Shown piece after piece: positions 58,646 through 64,000 of a stretch of 64,000 nucleotides of DNA. The notes beneath the pieces were generated by a model, which saw nothing but the letters and a program-made list of their open reading frames with translations, made no database searches and was not told the origin of the DNA. The position numbers and the translations under genes were made by a program. The stretch's first letter is position 1, and each line of letters starts with the position of its first letter. The DNA comes from DATAYA01 sp963754235 (GTDB lineage: Bacteria; Pseudomonadota; Alphaproteobacteria; Acetobacterales; Acetobacteraceae): NCBI GenBank assembly GCA_963754235.1, contig CAVWFK010000015.1, forward strand, positions 1 to 64,000. Reading direction: 5' to 3'.

Positions 58646-59074
58646 ATGCCGTTCGTCTCGGTTACGCGTCTGCGCGTGAGGTCGTGGAGATACTTTCCGG
58701 CGTTCTTTGTTGCTTCATTCCGGTCTGCGCTGCAAGCGCGTCGAGCCAAGGGCAATCTCGCCGTCAGCGTATTGCGCGAAGCCCGCAACACCTTCTGGAC
58801 ACGCTCGCTTTGGACCGACGCCGCCGCCATGAAGTCCTTCATGATGTCCGGCGCACACCGGACAATCATGCCGCGACTGCTCGAATGGTGCGACGAGGCT
58901 TCCGTTGCGCACTGGACTCAGGACTCTGCTGAGAAGCCGCCCTGGGAAGAGGCCTACGAACGTTTGCGGCACGATGGGCGCGTTTCCAAAGTCAACCATC
59001 CGTCCGAGGCTCAGCGCCGCTTCGATATTCCCGCCCAGAGGCTAACGCGTAGCAGAGAGCTGCGCTTCAGGTGA
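58646..59074 (+). CDS. conserved hypothetical protein, monooxygenase-like alpha/beta-barrel type
   Basis: A 142-residue protein starting MPFVSVTRLRVRSWRYFPAF after GGAAC. It contains AVSVLREARNTFWTRSLWTD, AMKSFMMSGAHRTIMPRLLE, WCDEASVAHW and VNHPSEAQRRFDIP. The pattern (two strands, then tryptophan-rich turn, then FMxSGxHRxxMPxLxxW) resembles dimeric ABM/DUF3291-like proteins often annotated as spheroidene-monooxygenase-like. The longer upstream reading from 58562 is not conserved-looking. Function unknown. The 148 bases after it show nothing recognisable. Confidence 0.65.
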   Translation: MPFVSVTRLRVRSWRYFPAFFVASFRSALQARRAKGNLAVSVLREARNTFWTRSLWTDAAAMKSFMMSGAHRTIMPRLLEWCDEASVAHWTQDSAEKPPWEEAYERLRHDGRVSKVNHPSEAQRRFDIPAQRLTRSRELRFR

Positions 59075-59222
59075 CGCGCTCCTCCCGCTCCCGCTCGAAA
59101 GTGGCTCAAGGTCGTTGAGGTCCGCACGGCAAAGGCATGCACACAGCGTGGATAACTCAAGGCTTCTGCAACAGGTAGAGCGTCAGACATCAAGCAAGCG
59201 AACTAGTACGCCTGCACAGTGA

Positions 59223-59480
59223 TTACAACTCGTTGCCGAGCTTGGGGTAGACCCTCGCCAGCTTGGTGCGGGCGCGCTCGGTGGTGAACATCCACTTGAC
59301 GCGTGCGTCGGAGGCATTGCGTTGCTGCTGCCAGGCCTTGACCTCGCCGAGCAACGCCTCGCGCTCGCCGCTGCGCCGATTGAGGCACTGGCCACGCAGT
59401 ACGCCGATCTCGATCTCCATCATGTTGAGCCAGCTCGCGTGCTTCGGCGTGTAGTGGAACTCCAGGGGAACACCTGAAGC
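59223..59480 (-). mobile_element. IS630-family transposase C-terminal remnant
   Basis: The minus strand reads PLEFHYTPKHASWLNMMEIE, IGVLRGQCLNRRSG, then a lysine/arginine-rich tail ending KLARVYPKLGNEL. This is the last catalytic-domain segment and C-terminus of IS630-type transposases, including the W-L-N-x-x-E motif with the final acidic residue. The upstream two thirds are absent; unrelated sequence follows toward 59.6 kb. No terminal inverted repeats were identified. Confidence 0.75.
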
Positions 59481-59616
59481 CGGCGGCGGAGTAGCGAAGC
59501 AGGCCCCCGCCCACAAGGCTGCCGTATTCACACATCTCACCAGCGGCGACGCGCAACTCCCTCTCCGCCCCGCGGGCCGAGAGGGCTTGAGCCGCTCACG
59601 GAAGCGCCCTCTCCGG

Positions 59617-60834
59617 CTACTGCCCGCGGCAACCCGAAAGCGCGAATGCCTGGGCGGCCGGAATGATCGCGAGCCGCACATAGTCATCCCAGCGCCTCTG
59701 CGACTGTTCGGGACGCTTGACGCGGAACACCCCGACCGGCTGCGGCACCGTGCCCTCGGCGCTTGGCGTGAGCCGGCCGAACAGCGCGCTCTCGATTGAC
59801 GACGCCCGCATGTGCGCGAGCACCGTGCCCGCATCGATGCTGTCGGCCGCCTTTGCCGCGGCCAGATAGGCGGCCACCAGCTCGTGAACCGCGGCTTGGT
59901 TCGCGGTCGGCAGGCGGCCATCCTCCCGCTCGGCAAACCGCCGGCTGAAGGCGCGCGTGCGGTCGTCCTGATCCCAGTAGAAGCTCGACGGCACGACGAT
60001 GCCCCGCGCTATGTCCAGGCCGATCGCCTCGATATCGGCAAGGTGCGCGAGCGGCGCGGCCACCGTGGCACTCGCGGTGAGGCCGAGAGAGGCCGCCTGC
60101 CGCACCGCGTCGGCAAGGTCCCGGCCGCCCAGTGCCAGCACGATCACCTGCGCGCCCTTCTTGGACGCGGCCAACAGATCGGGCGTGAAATCGCGCAACC
60201 CCGGCGCCGCCACGACGCTGCCGACCAGGGTGGCGCCGGCGGCGTGGGTCGCCCCTGCCACGTCGCGCTGCATCGCGGATGCCGCCGCATCAGCCGAGGC
60301 GATCACGAACCACCGCTTATCGCCGCGCGGCGCCAGGGCGGCGACCAGGCTCACGGCGTAGGCGCGCAAATCCGGACCCCAGCGCAGCACGTTGGGGGCG
60401 CAAAGCGCGGGCGTGGGATCGGCCGCCAGCGCGGAGACCAGCAGCGCCCTCCCCTTCTCCGCGACCAGCTTCGCCAGGCCCGCAGCGCCGCCGGTGCCGA
60501 TGCTGTCCACGATTGCGGCCGCATCGTTGTGGTCGAGCCAGTCAGGGACCGCGGCGAGGGCCTGCACAGGATCGGCGCCGCTATTGCCGACCAGGATCTC
60601 CGCGTCGATACGCCCGGACGTCCTGCCGAAATCGGCGGCGGCCATCTCGGCGGCGACTTGCGCGCCATGCGCCCGCCCGCCGGTGTAGCCGCCCGCACCG
60701 CTGTCGAGCACGCCGATCGCGATGATATCCTTCGGGATGCCCGCCTGCGCCGCACCGGTCGCGAGCAGTAGCAGGGCCAGCAGGACGAAACGGCGCCAGG
60801 AATCAGCCGCGCGCAAGCTGGCGCGCCTCGTCAT
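59617..60834 (-). CDS. branched-chain amino-acid-type ABC transporter binding protein
   Basis: A 405-residue periplasmic binding protein of the LivJ/Peripla_BP_6 type. The signal peptide (FVLLALLLLATGAAQA) ends near residue 32; the mature part starts IPKDIIAIGVLDSGAGGYTG. Other family parts are VGNSGADPVQALAAVPDWLD, SIGTGGAAGLAKLVAEKGRA and RWFVIASADAAASAMQRDVA. No permease or ATPase genes adjoin it. Its start overlaps the ctaG-like gene by about 32 bases, so they are cotranscribed. Binding proteins of this sort often sit near periplasmic alcohol dehydrogenase or cytochrome loci; the ligand is unknown. Confidence 0.82.
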   Translation of the reverse strand: MTRRASLRAADSWRRFVLLALLLLATGAAQAGIPKDIIAIGVLDSGAGGYTGGRAHGAQVAAEMAAADFGRTSGRIDAEILVGNSGADPVQALAAVPDWLDHNDAAAIVDSIGTGGAAGLAKLVAEKGRALLVSALAADPTPALCAPNVLRWGPDLRAYAVSLVAALAPRGDKRWFVIASADAAASAMQRDVAGATHAAGATLVGSVVAAPGLRDFTPDLLAASKKGAQVIVLALGGRDLADAVRQAASLGLTASATVAAPLAHLADIEAIGLDIARGIVVPSSFYWDQDDRTRAFSRRFAEREDGRLPTANQAAVHELVAAYLAAAKAADSIDAGTVLAHMRASSIESALFGRLTPSAEGTVPQPVGVFRVKRPEQSQRRWDDYVRLAIIPAAQAFALSGCRGQ

Positions 60835-61741
60835 TGGCCATTGCGTTCATCAGGACCATGAAGGCAATGGCGCTCATCATGCCGGCGGGGAACCAGACGA
60901 CGAAGCCGCCGATCTGCTGGTCCAGATTCGGCGAAATCGCGAAGATGCGGCCGCACAGGGTGTAGATCGGATAGAGCTCGCGCCCGACGAAGCAGATGAA
61001 GGCGCCGAGTGCGATCTGCGGCACCTGCACGCCGAGCACGAGCAGCATCCGTACGGAATAGGAGAGCCGCGCCGGCGGCAACGGCCGCAGATCGAGCGCC
61101 AAGGTCCAGAACAGGATGCCGTCGATCACCATGCTCGCGTTCATCAGCGAATAGAGCGTCGGGTCGAGCATCGCGCGCAGATGCACCGGCGGCAGCAGCC
61201 AGAGATACAGCAGCCCGACGAACAGCACGCCCGCCAGTACCGGCCGCTGCACCACGTCGAGCACGCGCCGCACCACGCGGGCAGCGAGCGCCCGGCGCAA
61301 GCCGGCCGGCAGCCCGCGCGCCAGCATCTCGCCCGGCCAGGCAAGTGCCACCAGGAACGGGCCGAGGTGATGCATCGCCAGGTGCTGCACCCGATTGAAG
61401 GCGAACAGATGCAACGCCGCGTATTCGTAATGAGTCTGCAACACGGCGTAGATCACACCGAGCCCGAGCCAGTAGCAGGCGCGCCGGGCGCGTGACGGGC
61501 GCCACGTGTGCGCGGTGCGGGCAAGCCCGCGCGCATACCACCATGCCGCAAGCCCGGTCGGGATGAACACGAGCCATGAGAAATCCGACGGCGCCCAGGC
61601 CGGCAGCCAGGTCGGATGCACCCGGCTCAGCCACGCAAGCAACGTGCCGCCGCCGAGCAAGGCGGCGTACGCCCGCAGCTCCGCGCGGTCGGGCGCGGGC
61701 GCGGGCAGGGCATGGCGGGAGCGGCGGTGCGTCACGGGCAT
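60803..61741 (-). CDS. CtaG-type cytochrome c oxidase assembly membrane protein (second copy)
   Basis: A 312-residue multi-pass protein of the caa3-type CtaG family, related to the 393-residue copy at 3378. It has seven or so spans, the histidine motif LFAFNRVQHLAMHHLGPFL near residue 115 and FVGRELYPIYTLCGRIF toward the end. It is divergent from actA, with 240 bases between, which suggests that it helps to assemble the haem-copper oxidase partner of alternative complex III. The regulatory region for both lies in 61742-61981. Confidence 0.8.
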   Translation of the reverse strand: MPVTHRRSRHALPAPAPDRAELRAYAALLGGGTLLAWLSRVHPTWLPAWAPSDFSWLVFIPTGLAAWWYARGLARTAHTWRPSRARRACYWLGLGVIYAVLQTHYEYAALHLFAFNRVQHLAMHHLGPFLVALAWPGEMLARGLPAGLRRALAARVVRRVLDVVQRPVLAGVLFVGLLYLWLLPPVHLRAMLDPTLYSLMNASMVIDGILFWTLALDLRPLPPARLSYSVRMLLVLGVQVPQIALGAFICFVGRELYPIYTLCGRIFAISPNLDQQIGGFVVWFPAGMMSAIAFMVLMNAMANDEARQLARG

Positions 61742-61981
61742 TCCCGACTACGCCGCCGTTGCGTGGCCGTCAAAGCACGCCCGCGCAAAACTTTCACAGG
61801 TGCACGCCGTAACCGGCTTGTGAGGTTGCACCGCACGTTAACTTGCTTGACCACTGCGGTGGGGCGGGGGCCTGAATGGGCGGCGGCGAGCAGCCGGAGG
61901 GGGGCAGCGCAACGTGAGCGCATCGTCACGGAACAGCGCACGCTGCGCGCGACGGCGTCCGGCCGCGCGATAGGGCGGACG

Positions 61982-62644
61982 GTGGCGCAGCTCTTCCCCC
62001 CGCGCGCGGATGCGATCTTCCGGTTTGTCCTGCTGGTTGCCGGCTGCAGCCTGACCGCGGTTCTGCTGGCACTCGGCGCCGTCGCGTCGTCCGAATACTT
62101 CACCGGCATCGGCACGGTTGCGCCCCAGCCGGTGCCGTTCAGCCACCAGCACCACGTCGGCGAGCTTGGCATCGACTGCCGCTACTGCCACACCACCGTC
62201 CAGATCGCCGCGAATGCGGGGATGCCGCCCACCTATACTTGCATGACCTGCCATTCGCAGATCTGGACCGGCGCGCCGATGCTCGCCCCGGTGCGGCAAA
62301 GCCTGGCCGCCGATCAGCCGCTCGACTGGGTGCGCGTCTATCGGCTGCCGGCTTATGTCTATTTCGACCACAGCATCCACATCGCCAAGGGCATCGGCTG
62401 CTCCTCCTGCCACGGCCGGATCGACCGGATGCAGCTCACCAATCAGGCCGAGGTCTTCAACATGAGCTTCTGCCTGCGCTGCCATCGCGCGCCGCAAGAT
62501 TTCGTGCGGCCGAAGAGCGAGGTCTTCAACATGGCGTGGCAGCCGCCGGCCGATCAGGCCCGCATCGGGCGTGCCCTGGTGAAGCAATACCACATCGACC
62601 AGAGGGCGGGGCGGCTGACCAACTGCTCGATCTGTCACCGATGA
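61982..62644 (+). CDS. actA: alternative complex III pentahaem cytochrome c subunit ActA
   Basis: About 220 residues from a GTG at 61982; no ATG is available near the N-terminus and the start is uncertain. One N-terminal membrane span (FVLLVAGCSLTAVLLALGAV) is followed by five haem-binding sites: CRYCH, CMTCH, CSSCH, CLRCH and CSICH. Also visible is the family pattern QPVPFSHQHHVGELGIDCRY. Five C-x-x-C-H motifs with one anchor match ActA of the quinol:electron acceptor oxidoreductase. The stop overlaps the actB start (ATGA). Confidence 0.88.
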   Translation: MAQLFPPRADAIFRFVLLVAGCSLTAVLLALGAVASSEYFTGIGTVAPQPVPFSHQHHVGELGIDCRYCHTTVQIAANAGMPPTYTCMTCHSQIWTGAPMLAPVRQSLAADQPLDWVRVYRLPAYVYFDHSIHIAKGIGCSSCHGRIDRMQLTNQAEVFNMSFCLRCHRAPQDFVRPKSEVFNMAWQPPADQARIGRALVKQYHIDQRAGRLTNCSICHR

Positions 62645-64000
62645 GCGGCGATCCGCTCGACCTCGCGGCCTTGCGAACGCGGCTGGCATCGCAGCCCGGG
62701 CGTCCGTTCTGGCGCAGCCTGGAGGAGGCGGCCGATACGGCGGAGTTCCGCGCCCATCTGAAGGCCGAGTTTCCGGGTGCCGCCCTGCCCGCCCCCGCGC
62801 CGGACCGGCGGCGCTTCCTGCAATTGATGGCGGCGTCGCTGGCGATGAGCGGGCTCGCCGCCTGCGGGCGCGGCAATAGCGGCCACATCGTGCCCTATGT
62901 GCGCGAGCCGGAGCGGATGGTGCCGGGGGCGCCGCTCTATTACGCATCGAGCGCGCTGCTGGACGGCTTCGCCAACGGCGTGCAGGTCACGACCGTCAAC
63001 GGTCGTCCGATCAAGATCGAGGGCAACGAGCAGCATCCCTGGTCGCTTGGCGGCACCGACGTCTTCGGCCAGGCCTCGGTGCTGCAGCTCTACGATCCCG
63101 ACCGCTCGCAGGCGGTACTCAACCTCGCCCGCATCAGCGACTGGGAGAGCTTCGCCGGTGTCATGACCGGGCAGATGGCGGCGCTGCGGGCGGAGCACGG
63201 GCGCGGGCTGCGGCTGCTGACCGGGCCGGTGACATCGCCCTCGCTCGGCGCACAGATCGAGGCGCTGCGGACGGACTTCCCCGAGATGCACTGGCACGTC
63301 CACGAGGCGGTGCCGCGTGCCGCGATCCGCGAGGCCGCGATGCAGTCGTTCGGCCGGCCGCTGGAGACGCAGATGCGCTTCGATCGCGCGCGCGTGGTGG
63401 TGGCGCTGGACGGCGACTTCCTCGATCACGGACCGCAGCAGGTCGGCATGGCGCGGCGCTGGAGCGACGCGCGCCGCGCCTCGTTCGCGTCCGGTCGGCT
63501 GCTTGAATTGCACGCCGCGGCGCCGACGCCCACGCTGGTCAGCGCGAAGTCGGATTTTCCCGTCGTTGCACCTGCGCGCGGCATGGCGATGCTCGCCGAG
63601 GCGCTGCTCGCCGACGTGACCGCCGCGGCGCCGTCCGCACCGGGAGGCGATCCGCTCGCGCAGTGGCGCGCGCGCGCCGCCGCGGCGCTGCGGAGCGCAC
63701 GCGGTGCCGGCATCGTGCTCGCGGGCGCGTCGCAGCCGGCGCCGGTTCACGCGGCGGTGCATCGGCTCAATGCCGCCCTCGGCAACACCAGTGCCACCGT
63801 CTTCTACACGATACCCGCGACCGCGCCGGCCGAGCCGCTCGAATCACTGGTGCTGGCAATGCAGGCAGGCGAGGTCGCGGCGCTGGTGATGCTCGACACC
63901 AATCCCGCCTACACCGCGCCCGGCGATCTGGGTTTCATCCCGGCGCTCGCGCGGGTGAGGCTGAAAATCCATGCCGGCCTCTATACCGACGAGACGGCGA
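62641..64000 (+). CDS. actB: alternative complex III molybdopterin/iron-sulfur-type subunit ActB, partial
   Basis: The frame is open from ATG 62641 to the right edge (over 450 residues). It starts with a short domain (PFWRSLEEAADTAEFRAHLK), then a Tat-like signal and lipobox-like stretch RRRFLQLMAASLAMSGLAAC, as in ActB. The molybdopterin-oxidoreductase-like region follows (IVPYVREPERMVPGAPLYYA, IEGNEQHPWSLGGTDVFGQ, AALVMLDTNPAYTAP). The iron-sulfur ferredoxin half expected in ActB lies beyond the window. ActB is a periplasm-facing subunit believed to carry iron-sulfur clusters but no molybdenum cofactor. Further act genes are expected downstream. Confidence 0.88.
   Translation, partial: MSGDPLDLAALRTRLASQPGRPFWRSLEEAADTAEFRAHLKAEFPGAALPAPAPDRRRFLQLMAASLAMSGLAACGRGNSGHIVPYVREPERMVPGAPLYYASSALLDGFANGVQVTTVNGRPIKIEGNEQHPWSLGGTDVFGQASVLQLYDPDRSQAVLNLARISDWESFAGVMTGQMAALRAEHGRGLRLLTGPVTSPSLGAQIEALRTDFPEMHWHVHEAVPRAAIREAAMQSFGRPLETQMRFDRARVVVALDGDFLDHGPQQVGMARRWSDARRASFASGRLLELHAAAPTPTLVSAKSDFPVVAPARGMAMLAEALLADVTAAAPSAPGGDPLAQWRARAAAALRSARGAGIVLAGASQPAPVHAAVHRLNAALGNTSATVFYTIPATAPAEPLESLVLAMQAGEVAALVMLDTNPAYTAPGDLGFIPALARVRLKIHAGLYTDETA

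Overview
The window is about 69-70% GC and carries features typical of an Alphaproteobacterium, probably of the Rhodospirillales/Acetobacteraceae type. The evidence is the PhyR-NepR-ECF general stress response module, the dusB-ntrB-ntrC operon near a fused ispDF, the moaB-lytic transglycosylase-family 4 UDG order, and intergenic palindromes of the CATTGCGAG...CTCGCAATG type. The lineage is inference from gene content; no rRNA is present.

Layout. 1-2.5 kb: a badly frameshifted siroheme synthase, a frameshifted AsnC regulator, a small membrane protein and tRNA-Arg(ACG). 2.6-4.6 kb: an SDR and a CtaG-type oxidase assembly protein. 4.6-18.0 kb (minus strand): 13 tightly coupled genes, comprising an ABC importer, an isatin-hydrolase-like cyclase, IorA/IorB, a Rieske dioxygenase with its reductase, a thiolase, a DUF35 protein and an SDR. 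This composition matches indole-3-acetate (auxin) catabolic loci. 18.2-21.5 kb: an MFS transporter, an OmpA-like lipoprotein, and two genes each broken by one in-frame TGA (Uma2 nuclease, sulfotransferase). The sulfotransferase lies between ntrC and a diverged duplicate of the ntrC 3' end. 21.5-25.2 kb: dusB-ntrB-ntrC. 25.3-27.6 kb: katG with two single-base insertions, followed by domains V and VI of a group II intron. 27.8-32.1 kb: ispDF, a YXWGXW lipoprotein, a response regulator, a VOC protein, a CGNR regulator and a frameshifted M20 amidohydrolase.

32.2-36.4 kb is the general stress response block: a HWE/HisKA_2-type kinase, NepR, two ECF sigma factors and PhyR. 36.5-53.7 kb is a large alpha-glucan/trehalose locus: glgE, treS-maltokinase, glgB, treZ, malQ, treY and otsA. 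From treZ to otsA the genes overlap start to stop. The locus encodes the TreS, TreYZ and OtsA steps plus GlgE/GlgB glucan synthesis, and sits directly beside the stress regulators, which suits a desiccation or osmotic stress role. 53.7-59.5 kb holds IS5-, IS66- and IS630-type debris around DUF6429, moaB, a lytic transglycosylase, a uracil-DNA glycosylase and a conserved hypothetical. 59.6-64 kb: a branched-chain-amino-acid-type binding protein and a second CtaG on the minus strand, divergent from actA/actB of alternative complex III; actB runs off the right edge.

Single-base indels break at least seven otherwise well-conserved genes, while many long genes (iorA, glgE, treS, treY) are intact. 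Either the assembly has local indel errors or this is real decay of accessory genes; sequence alone cannot decide.
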